This document shows positions 41,801-47,276 of a stretch of 47,276 nucleotides of DNA, piece by piece. Every line of letters starts with the position of its first letter. Within the stretch, counting starts at the first letter, position 1. The notes under the pieces were generated by a model. It ran no database searches, was not told the origin of the DNA, and was given only the letters and a program-made list of their open reading frames with translations. This DNA comes from Sanguibacter gelidistatuariae (lineage in GTDB: Bacteria; Actinomycetota; Actinomycetes; Actinomycetales; Cellulomonadaceae): NCBI RefSeq assembly GCF_900096585.1, contig NZ_FMYH01000012.1, positions 1-47,276 on the forward strand, given 5' to 3'. The position numbers and the translations under genes are program-made.

Positions 41801-42882
41801 TCGTCGTCGTGATCGATCACTATGTCCCTCGCCCGGATGAGGACTCCGGGTCGGTCCGGATGATGGGGATCCTGCGTACGTTGCGCCAACTCGGCTACTC
41901 CGTGATCTTCGTCCCGGATAACAAGTTCCGCACCGAGCCTTGGACGGGCATCCTCGGACGGATGGGTGTTGAGGTGTTCTACGGTCACGGCGACTTCCCC
42001 GGCCTGCTCCGGGACCTCGCGGAGCACATCGAGACGGTGATGGTCTCCCGGGTCACTGTCGCCTGGAACTACGCGTTCATGCTTCGCACGGTGCTTCCTG
42101 ACGTGCCGATGGTCTTCGACACTGTCGACCTGCACTACCTGCGTGAGGAACGTGCTGCTGAGCTTGCCGGACAGGACACGCTATCGCCCCGGGCACTGAC
42201 GCTGAAGTCACTCGAACTGGCGATCGCCGAGAGCGCTGACACCACCGTCGTGGTGTCAACGTTCGAGCAGGAGCTACTTGGACAGGTTCAGCCGGGCAGC
42301 GTAGTCAAGGTGCTCCCGAATGTTCACGTGCGTGAGGTCTTTTCACCGACAGTCGACGGGCGGGCGGGGCTCCTGTTCGTGGGAAGCTTCGCCCACCATC
42401 CGAACGCCGACGGTCTCCGGTGGTTGTTCAGCGAGATTTTGCCGCTGGTCGAGAAGCGTGTTCCGGGTGTTCCCGTCAAGATCGTCGGGCGCTCTCCGGA
42501 CGCGGATCTTGTAGCCTCCGCCCCGACCAATGTCGAGTTCCTCGGGTGGGTCGAAGACCTGACGCCACTGTACGACAGTGCCAGAGTGGCGCTGGCCCCG
42601 CTGCGTTACGGCGCAGGGGTCAAGGGCAAGATTGGCGAGGCGATGGTCCACGGTGTCCCCGTCGTGATGACTCCCGTCGGTGCCGAGGGTATGCAGATCA
42701 GCCATCTTCGGGACGCCTGGGTGGCGCAGGATGCACCGACGTTCGCCGCCGGGATCGTCGAGCTTCTCACCGATGACGAGATGTGGTCCTCGCTGTCAAA
42801 GATCGGCGCCGAGCACATCAACGACATCTTCGGTCCGGAGAAGTTCGCCGAGATGCTGCGCGACATCGTTTCGCGAGGCTGA
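38812..42882 (+). CDS. Methyltransferase / kinase-like / coiled-coil / GT2 / GT4 fusion, probable chain-capping polysaccharide enzyme
   Basis: The 1356-residue cytoplasmic protein has, in order: a class I methyltransferase (about 90-290, VLEIGAGLGAVTRYLGER at about 106); a region like a small-molecule or WbdD-type kinase (about 330-540), with the catalytic-loop-like DLIPGNF (D441, N446) and metal-site-like FDQEW (D459); a coiled coil (about 590-690, EKERLSAEKDHLSEF); GT2 (about 731-980, VSIIVPVHGKWDYTERCL, LLNNDTRVNP, AYYDDTDLAFS); and GT4 (about 997-1356, VVIDHYVPRPDEDSGSVRMM, LFVGSFAHHPNADGLRWL, GAGVKGKIGEAMVHGVPVVM). The methyltransferase-kinase-coiled-coil order is that of WbdD, which caps the O9a chain and sets its length. 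The domains are seen; the capping role is inference. It has its own promoter after rmlD. Confidence 0.9.
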   Translation: MRSSGGEANDWTQLADEGDLTTSHVTPVRSKGRRTPDGCLLLRDAHSTYSDGVEDRLYDLLMEQDDLRSTNSHLATLADGMVEEYHLDPARANIVRGLDIPADARVLEIGAGLGAVTRYLGERAAVVDAIEPSFARARVARARTRDLPGVEILVGEHSDVPDEPVYDVIVVVGVLEYTGAGTSSPEPYVDFLAKLGRCLRPGGTLAVAIENKIGVKYLVGAPEDHTDVLFDSIEDYPAGSRARTFARRELEQLFVAAGLIPEVRIAFPDYKITRAVMDADALTGEAPELLCSLPTFPSRDMYTQRPPLADEGRVWRTLVQAGLGAETGNSFLVLAGKGGPQTLWPDDLAAVYYSQGRREAYSFEKKVLRDEDGLKIVRARIGDADESMVFQFTEATERLIPGSTVQDAAVGATGVETVALLQAWRTALTTRFGGLSVLPVDLIPGNFIVRADGSLESFDQEWNAQGWELERVVRRGVFWFAAKLVRATPRSRWASCTTVRDVMVSLGLAADLDPAGEWIDSAVAEEAEFLAEVRQLGDGESITDAADRIAADLRSLVADQLESLAFGERLTDILDKVRGYLAVSEESVAYLLTEKERLSAEKDHLSEFAAREESAKDAAVASTVQTAEKLRSSEALKAHFHAQLVATDRLAQSERARAEAAASELAGVRGSRVYRAVQLYFRAVEKAAPAGTLRRRLYSKSGNAAGLGLRKLRPTPMPVVAPIVIPLDAAPRVSIIVPVHGKWDYTERCLRAIAATAGDIAFEVIVVDDASPDETAERLSAIQGVHVVTMPENVGFVGACNAGIAEARGEFVVLLNNDTRVNPLWLIPLVETLEEPGVGLVGSRLVYPDGRLQEAGGIVFSDGSGWNYGKFCDPEDPAFTYRRDVDYCSGASIIIRKSTLDAVGNLDTRFAPAYYDDTDLAFSVRELGLRVVYEPRSLVVHDEGISNGTDETSGIKAYQAINKEKFVDKWRHRLVDHCAPDAANVPFAVRRRNGERIVVVIDHYVPRPDEDSGSVRMMGILRTLRQLGYSVIFVPDNKFRTEPWTGILGRMGVEVFYGHGDFPGLLRDLAEHIETVMVSRVTVAWNYAFMLRTVLPDVPMVFDTVDLHYLREERAAELAGQDTLSPRALTLKSLELAIAESADTTVVVSTFEQELLGQVQPGSVVKVLPNVHVREVFSPTVDGRAGLLFVGSFAHHPNADGLRWLFSEILPLVEKRVPGVPVKIVGRSPDADLVASAPTNVEFLGWVEDLTPLYDSARVALAPLRYGAGVKGKIGEAMVHGVPVVMTPVGAEGMQISHLRDAWVAQDAPTFAAGIVELLTDDEMWSSLSKIGAEHINDIFGPEKFAEMLRDIVSRG

Positions 42883-42890
42883 TTGCTGAA

Positions 42891-42935
42891 GGACGATGGG
42901 GCTGCCATCCGATGCGGATGGCAGCCCCATCGTCC
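42891..42935. terminator. Perfect 20-bp hairpin between convergent genes
   Basis: GGACGATGGGGCTGCCATCC (42891-42910) pairs without mismatch with 42916-42935 across GATGC. It sits between the ends of the 38812 fusion gene and rmlA. There is no T-run. It is the strongest hairpin in the window and most likely a two-way terminator. Confidence 0.8.
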
Positions 42936-42962
42936 TGACGATCGGTGCTCTCAGGGAATGGA

Positions 42963-43829
42963 TCAGCTGTTCTCGAGCAGCCCGAGCAGGTACGTCCCGT
43001 ACCCGGACTTGATGAGCTTGTCAGCCCGCTCACGCAGCTCGTTGTCGCTCAGGAAGCCCTGGCGCCAAGCGAGTTCCTCCGGCGCGCCGACCTTGAGGCC
43101 TTGGCGGTGCTCGATCGTCCTGACGTAGTCCGACGCCTCGATGAGGGAGTCGAAGGTCCCGGTGTCCAGCCAGGCCGTCCCGCGGGGGAGGACCTCTACC
43201 TGCAGGCGACCCTGTTCGAGGTAGATCCGGTTCACGTCGGTGATCTCGTACTCCCCGCGCGCCGAAGGCTCGAGGTCGCGGGCGATGTGCACCACGTCGT
43301 TGTCATAGAAGTACAGCCCGGGAACTGCGAAGTTGCTCTTGGGGTTGGCAGGCTTCTCCTCGAGGGAGAGCGCGATGCCGTTCTTGTCGAACTCCACGAC
43401 CCCGTAGGAGGTCGGGTCCGCGACGCGGTAGGCGAAGACGGCGCCGCCCTCGATGTCCTTGAAGCGGGCCAGGCGCGAGCCGAGACCGGGGCCGTAGAAG
43501 ATGTTGTCGCCCAGCACGAGCGCAACCTTCTCGTCACCGATGAAGTCGGCGCCGAGCACGAACGCCTGCGCGAGCCCGTTGGGCTCGGCCTGGACGGTGT
43601 ACTCGATCGAGATGCCGAACTGGCTGCCGTCGCCTAGGAGGCGGTGGAACTGCTCGGCGTCGTGCGGGGTCGTGATGATGAGGACCTCGCGGATACCTGC
43701 CGCGATGAGGGTTGACAAGGGGTAGTAGATCATCGGCTTGTCATAGACCGGGACGAGCTGCTTGCTCACGCCGAGGGTGATCGGGTGGAGACGAGTGCCG
43801 GAGCCGCCGGCCAGGATTATTCCGCGCAT
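42963..43829 (-). CDS. rmlA: Glucose-1-phosphate thymidylyltransferase
   Basis: The 288-residue protein has the nucleotidyltransferase signature [18 protein letters not shown] at the N-terminus, then [31 protein letters not shown] and the downstream [40 protein letters not shown], all typical of RmlA. It makes dTDP-glucose, the first step to dTDP-rhamnose. Divergent genes wbbL and ugd follow to the right on opposite strands. The ATG lacks a convincing SD. Confidence 0.97.
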   Translation of the reverse strand: MRGIILAGGSGTRLHPITLGVSKQLVPVYDKPMIYYPLSTLIAAGIREVLIITTPHDAEQFHRLLGDGSQFGISIEYTVQAEPNGLAQAFVLGADFIGDEKVALVLGDNIFYGPGLGSRLARFKDIEGGAVFAYRVADPTSYGVVEFDKNGIALSLEEKPANPKSNFAVPGLYFYDNDVVHIARDLEPSARGEYEITDVNRIYLEQGRLQVEVLPRGTAWLDTGTFDSLIEASDYVRTIEHRQGLKVGAPEELAWRQGFLSDNELRERADKLIKSGYGTYLLGLLENS

Positions 43830-43900
43830 AGGTCAACAGTGTGCCCTATGCGCCTGACCGGGACCTAAGTCAGTGTGGGCTGGCGTGCGCACAGGAACGG

Positions 43901-44782
43901 CTAGCGCCGCGCCCCGCGCACCTCGACCGTCTCGCGCGCCCACAGCCCCGCGCTGATGGCTGCGCGGAGCGGAGCCTGGTACCAGCGTGAGTACCGCCGG
44001 TGCAGGTACTGCTCGGCGCTCGCGTGGTGGGCCCGGATCATCAGCTCGGGCTTGGACTTCCAGGACACCCCCTGCACATGCGTGACGCGCGCCGCCGGCA
44101 CGTAGAGGTTGAGCCAGCCCGCGTCCCGCAGGCGCTCACCGAGGTCGAGGTCCTCGAAGAACATGAAATAGCTCTCGTCGAAGCCGCCCATCTCCTCGAG
44201 CGCCGTGCGGCGCAGCACGAGGCACGCGCCGGAGAGCCAGCCGGCTGGGCGCTCCTGGGTGCTTGCGTGCTCGTGCTCGCGGCGATACTCACGCGACCAC
44301 GGGTTATTCGCCCAGACGCGGCCGAACAGGGCATGCCCCACGCCCTGTCGCAGCGACGGGATCGCGCGCGCGGAGGGGTAGACGGTGCCGTCGGTGTTGA
44401 GCAGGGCTGGGCCGAGCGACCCGGCTCGGGGCTCGGCCTCGCCCGCCTCGAGGAGGACGTCGAGCGAACCCGGCTCCCACACCAGGTCGGGGTTGGCGAC
44501 GACGGCCCACTCGGACGCGCTCGTCGCGAGCCCGACGTTCGCGCCGCCGCCGTACCCGAGGTTCCCGCCACTTGGCAGCACCCGTCCGCCGAGAGAGGCC
44601 GCCACTTCGTTGGCCACCGCTGAGGGGCCGCCGTTATTGACGAAGACGAGGTCGATCGGTCGGCGCGACGCGGTGGCCAGCGAACGGCCGAAGTCGCGCA
44701 GCTCGTCACCGGGGTTGAAGACCACGCACACCACGAGGACGGGGTGCTCGGGTGCGGAGGGCGGGTGCGGAGGTGTTGTCAT
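43901..44782 (-). CDS. wbbL: Rhamnosyltransferase WbbL (rhamnose to polyprenyl-PP-GlcNAc)
   Basis: The 293-residue GT2 protein matches the mycobacterial WbbL pattern almost end to end: VCVVFNPGDELRDF, GGNLGYGGGANVGL, VVANPDLVWEPGSLDVLLEA, DGTVYPSARAIPSLRQG, NPWSREYRREHE, ERPAGWLSGACLVLRR, GGFDESYFMFFEDLDLGERL, and GWLNLYVPAARVTHV. WbbL adds the first rhamnose of the linker that joins wall glycan to peptidoglycan. Here it most likely primes the polymer of this locus. The start has a TAACCT box nine bases upstream; no SD. Confidence 0.94.
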   Translation of the reverse strand: MTTPPHPPSAPEHPVLVVCVVFNPGDELRDFGRSLATASRRPIDLVFVNNGGPSAVANEVAASLGGRVLPSGGNLGYGGGANVGLATSASEWAVVANPDLVWEPGSLDVLLEAGEAEPRAGSLGPALLNTDGTVYPSARAIPSLRQGVGHALFGRVWANNPWSREYRREHEHASTQERPAGWLSGACLVLRRTALEEMGGFDESYFMFFEDLDLGERLRDAGWLNLYVPAARVTHVQGVSWKSKPELMIRAHHASAEQYLHRRYSRWYQAPLRAAISAGLWARETVEVRGARR

Positions 44783-44895
44783 GGTGGAACAAGGTTATCC
44801 ACTGGTACCTGAGAGCGATGTCGTTTCGCGGTCGCCGCGATGTGGCGCGGGACATACCGGGGACCTATGGCACACGAGATCTGCTCAACATTGGG

Positions 44896-44901
44896 TAGGT
44901 T
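44896..44901 (+). promoter_or_regulatory. -10 box for ugd
   Basis: TAGGTT, 33 bases before the GTG at 44935; SD AAGGA (44923-44927) lies between. Confidence 0.4.
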
Positions 44902-44934
44902 GTGGCGGAGTCGGATCGAACGAAGGAACGTACA

Positions 44935-46242
44935 GTGCAGCTCTCAGTCATCGGTTGTGGTTACCTCGGCGCGGTGCACGCCGCCTGCATGGTCTCCCTC
45001 GGGCACGAGGTCGTCGGGATCGATGTGGACCCCGACAAGATCAAGGCGCTCGCCAACGGCGACGCCCCGTTCTTCGAACCTGGCCTGCCCGAGCTGCTGC
45101 GCACAGCCATGGGCACGGGGCGACTGTCCTTCTCGACCGACATCGCCGACGCCCACGGAGCGCAGGTCCACTTCGTGTGCGTGGGGACGCCGCAGAAGGC
45201 CGGCAGCAACGCCGCAGACCTCACCTACGTCGATGCGTCCGTGACCTCGTTGATCCCGCACCTGCGCGCCGGCGACCTCGTGGTCGGCAAGTCGACCGTC
45301 CCCGTAGGGACCGCCGCGCGACTCGCCGCGCAGATCGCGGCTGAGACGCCCGGTGCGATGCTCGCCTGGAACCCAGAGTTCTTGCGGGAGGGATACGCAG
45401 TCCAGGACACCCTGACGCCGGACCGCTTCGTCTACGGCGTCCCCGAGGACGGCTCGGCCGCAACGGCGCTGCTCGACACGGTGTACGCGCAGGCGCTCGC
45501 GGCGGGCACCCCGCGCATCGTCACCGACTACGCGACCGCCGAGCTTGTCAAGGTCGCTGCCAACTCCTTCCTCGCGACGAAGATCTCCTTCATCAATGCC
45601 ATGGCCGAGCTGTGCGAGGTGACCGGGGCAGACGTCACCGAACTTGCCGACGCGATCGGCCTTGACGAGCGGATCGGGCGCAGGTTCCTCAATGCGGGTC
45701 TGGGCTTCGGGGGCGGGTGCTTGCCCAAGGACATCCGGGCATTCATGGCTCGTGCGGACGAGCTCGGAGCCGACCAGGCCGTAGGGTTCTTGCGCGAGGT
45801 CGACGCAATCAATACTCGGCGCCGGGTCAGGATGGTCGACCTCGCTCGCGAGGTGAACGGCGGGAGCGTCGAGGGCAAGCGCATCGCGGTGCTGGGCGTC
45901 ACCTTCAAGCCGAACAGTGACGACGTCCGAGACTCGCCGGCCCTGGACGTGGCAGCTCAGCTTGCGCGGCTCGGTGCACACGTAATGATCACGGACCCTG
46001 AGGGGATTGACAACGCCCGACGCCGTCACCCACACCTCACATATGTCTCGACCGTCGCGGAGGCGACTGCTGGTGCTGACGCCGTCCTGCTCCTCACCGA
46101 GTGGCGAGAGTACCGCGACCTGGATCCCGCGGTCCTGACGAAGTTTGTAAGTTCGCGGACGATCTTGGATGGGCGGAACGCTCTTGACCCGGCCGTTTGG
46201 CGCGCAGCGGGCTGGTCCTATCGCGCGCTAGGGCGCCAATAG
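44935..46242 (+). CDS. ugd: UDP-glucose 6-dehydrogenase
   Basis: GTG start with SD GAAGGAAC. The 435-residue protein has an N-terminal NAD-binding domain (LSVIGCGYLGAVHAACMVSL), VFVCVGTPQ-like VCVGTPQK, GKSTVPVGTAARLA, WNPEFLREGYAVQDTLTPDR, the central domain ATAELVKVAANSFLATKISF, and the catalytic FGGGCLPKDIRAFM with its nucleophilic Cys. The C-terminal UDP-binding domain contains VTFKPNSDDVRDSPALDVA. It makes UDP-glucuronate for an acidic glycan component or its precursors. Confidence 0.95.
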   Translation: MQLSVIGCGYLGAVHAACMVSLGHEVVGIDVDPDKIKALANGDAPFFEPGLPELLRTAMGTGRLSFSTDIADAHGAQVHFVCVGTPQKAGSNAADLTYVDASVTSLIPHLRAGDLVVGKSTVPVGTAARLAAQIAAETPGAMLAWNPEFLREGYAVQDTLTPDRFVYGVPEDGSAATALLDTVYAQALAAGTPRIVTDYATAELVKVAANSFLATKISFINAMAELCEVTGADVTELADAIGLDERIGRRFLNAGLGFGGGCLPKDIRAFMARADELGADQAVGFLREVDAINTRRRVRMVDLAREVNGGSVEGKRIAVLGVTFKPNSDDVRDSPALDVAAQLARLGAHVMITDPEGIDNARRRHPHLTYVSTVAEATAGADAVLLLTEWREYRDLDPAVLTKFVSSRTILDGRNALDPAVWRAAGWSYRALGRQ

Positions 46243-46309
46243 CGACCGAGACCAATAGTTTGACGTCAGCCCTCGCGATCTGGGCAGGCGGCCGGGATGG
46301 TCGTGGCGA

Positions 46310-46790
46310 GCGTCACGCCACTTGCTAGGCGAGCCCGCTCTGAGGAGGGCATAGATGAAGTTGTAGATCGCTTCATGGTTGGCCGTGGCGCGCCAGGGGC
46401 AGGGGAATAACGCTCCGTGTCACCAGGGGGGTGCTCGCCTCGACAAGCAACCAGACTGCGATCTGAAGCGGCATCCGTGACTTGCTTTGGCCCGCCAGCA
46501 CTCGAGCCGGCAGTTCCTCGACTCCGGCGACCATCCCACCTGTCGGCGGACATGGTTACGCCCGGCCAAAAGGCCCGCTGCGACCAACCAACACCCGGCG
46601 TCTTCGTCGAATTGTGCGGGGCTTCACAACCGACCAGCGCCTCCGGGTCGAAATGAGTCGCGATCGCGCAACGATCCCCCAGGCTTTGAGGCCAGGGACC
46701 TCCACCCGCTCAGAGATCGTCAGTATTCTGCGTTTCACGCTCGAGCCCTTCGCCGACCAGCGCTGCCACCACGCGAGGGACTGGCCCTCA
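46310..46790 (-). pseudogene. Decayed IS30-family transposase relic
   Basis: Three pieces in the order expected for IS30 on the minus strand, in different frames: an N-terminal-like ISERVEVPGLKAWGI near 46700-46745; a middle piece with HNSTKTPGVGWSQR near 46575-46625, close to the RNSTKTRGYRW block of IS30; and NHEAIYNFIYALL near 46330-46370, matching the SHEAIY block before the integrase core. Frameshifts and stops separate them, and no core follows. The assignment rests on short motifs. The remainder of 46243-47058 holds no other gene I can see. Confidence 0.5.
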
Positions 46791-47058
46791 GTTCGGGTGC
46801 CCATCGTCACTTGGTAGGTCAGGCAGGTGTGTCTATGGGTCGAATAGTCCCGCCCCTCGTCGGGAGCGCTCCTGCTTGAACGCTTCTTGGCCTCACCCAA
46901 CCCTGACACGTAGGGAGACGACGTGCCCGTGCCCCGAGGTAGTGGGTGAAGGACGATCCGCAGCAGCGTTGACCTCAACATCCGTGCTGAGGTGCCGATG
47001 GACAAGTGACGGACGTCGTTTCGGATGTGCGGTAGTGAACAACGGAGAGGCAGTAGCA

Positions 47059-47276
47059 ATGCGAAAGTACGCAGTTGTAGCAGGGGCGGTCGGAAGTGCG
47101 ATGCTCATCGGAGCAAGCGTGCCGGCCTTCGCATTTGAGATTCCCGCGAGTGCCGTCCATGCAGTGGCCTCGGCCGTGATCGTTGAGCCGACGGTTGTCA
47201 AGAACACGCCGTTGAGCACGCGCTTCAGCGAGAAGAGCTTCACTGAGGAGTCTGGTTCGAAGGGGCACCACGAGTA
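47059..47276 (+). CDS. Secreted protein, N-terminal part (cut by window end)
   Basis: ATG at 47059 with SD GAGAGG eight bases upstream; the frame stays open to the window edge (72 full codons). The start is a signal peptide: MRKYAVVAGAVGSAMLIGAS then VPAFAFEI, with likely cleavage after AFA. The following residues (HAVASAVIVEPTVVKN, FSEKSFTEESGSKGHH) are not recognised. A sharp change from transposon debris to a clear start and SD supports it as a gene. Confidence 0.7.
   Translation, partial: MRKYAVVAGAVGSAMLIGASVPAFAFEIPASAVHAVASAVIVEPTVVKNTPLSTRFSEKSFTEESGSKGHHE

Noticed and set aside
44902-44934. GTG 44902 as ugd start
   Set aside because: It directly follows the -10 box, adds charged residues before the Rossmann fold and has no SD; GTG 44935 has one.
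46556-47059. 167-codon minus-strand frame as an intact gene
   Set aside because: It starts antisense to the clear SD and signal peptide at 47059 and only part of it resembles an IS30 N-terminus; a relic is more likely.
1-47276. tRNA, rRNA, riboswitch or CRISPR features
   Set aside because: I looked for tRNA-like cloverleaf ends, conserved rRNA stretches and short regular repeats by eye on both strands and saw none; a covariance search could still find a small RNA.

Overview
The window is high-GC actinobacterial chromosome: many GTG starts, dense 4-base ATGA/GTGA gene overlaps, TANNNT-type -10 boxes, leaderless starts, and a mycobacterial-type WbbL. The gene set suggests a Micrococcales member (Cellulomonas/Oerskovia-like), but that placement is inference from style and content, not from a marker gene. 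Most of it is one large cell-surface polysaccharide locus, bordered on both sides by transposon debris.

Layout. 1-3210: insertion-sequence zone with the C-terminal end of an IS30-type transposase, an IS110-type transposase, and an IS3-type element (1832-3200, good inverted repeats and a 3-bp AGC target duplication) that appears to sit inside the IS110 end. 3505-7729: an operon of a methyltransferase with coiled coil, a tandem-domain GT2 and a multi-spanning GT-C-like protein. 7854-12645: the ABC exporter Wzm/Wzt, where Wzt has an extra C-terminal domain, divergent from a GT2-GT4 fusion. 12652-19472: GT2 and GT4 enzymes, polyprenyl-phosphate sugar synthases, a GtrA-like protein and an SDR epimerase. 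19505-23326: a GT-C, a flippase-like LPG-synthase-TM protein and a GT4. 23516-29554: two large secreted wall proteins (lysozyme-like/hemagglutinin-type and PGRP amidase) that share nine copies of a ~104-residue module, plus a small anchored protein. 29571-37017: a Wzx-like flippase, a GT2, a UDP-GlcNAc 2-epimerase, a trio of polyprenyl-P-sugar synthase, DUF2304 and DUF2142, and a GT4. 37063-46242: rmlC, rmlD, a 1356-residue methyltransferase/kinase-like/coiled-coil/GT2/GT4 fusion, rmlA, wbbL and ugd. 46243-47058: no intact gene, only what looks like a decayed IS30 transposase. 47059-end: the start of a secreted protein cut by the window edge.

How it fits together (inference). RmlA/C/D supply dTDP-rhamnose (rmlB is not here), Ugd supplies UDP-glucuronate and the 2-epimerase UDP-ManNAc. 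WbbL would start the chain by adding rhamnose to polyprenyl-PP-GlcNAc, the soluble GT2/GT4 enzymes extend it in the cytoplasm, and Wzm/Wzt export it. The extra Wzt domain, together with the methyltransferase/kinase-like/coiled-coil fusion, recalls the E. coli O9a WbdD/Wzt system, in which a chemical cap sets chain length and licenses export. Three sets of polyprenyl-P-sugar synthase and GT-C protein probably decorate the polymer outside the membrane, as in the streptococcal Gac pathway. The two repeat-bearing wall enzymes may bind the finished glycan.

Regulation visible in the sequence: four genes with a -10 box exactly six bases before the start codon (leaderless mRNA), divergent promoters with overlapping or palindromic -10 boxes, and several perfect hairpins between convergent genes. 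No tRNA, rRNA or CRISPR array was seen.
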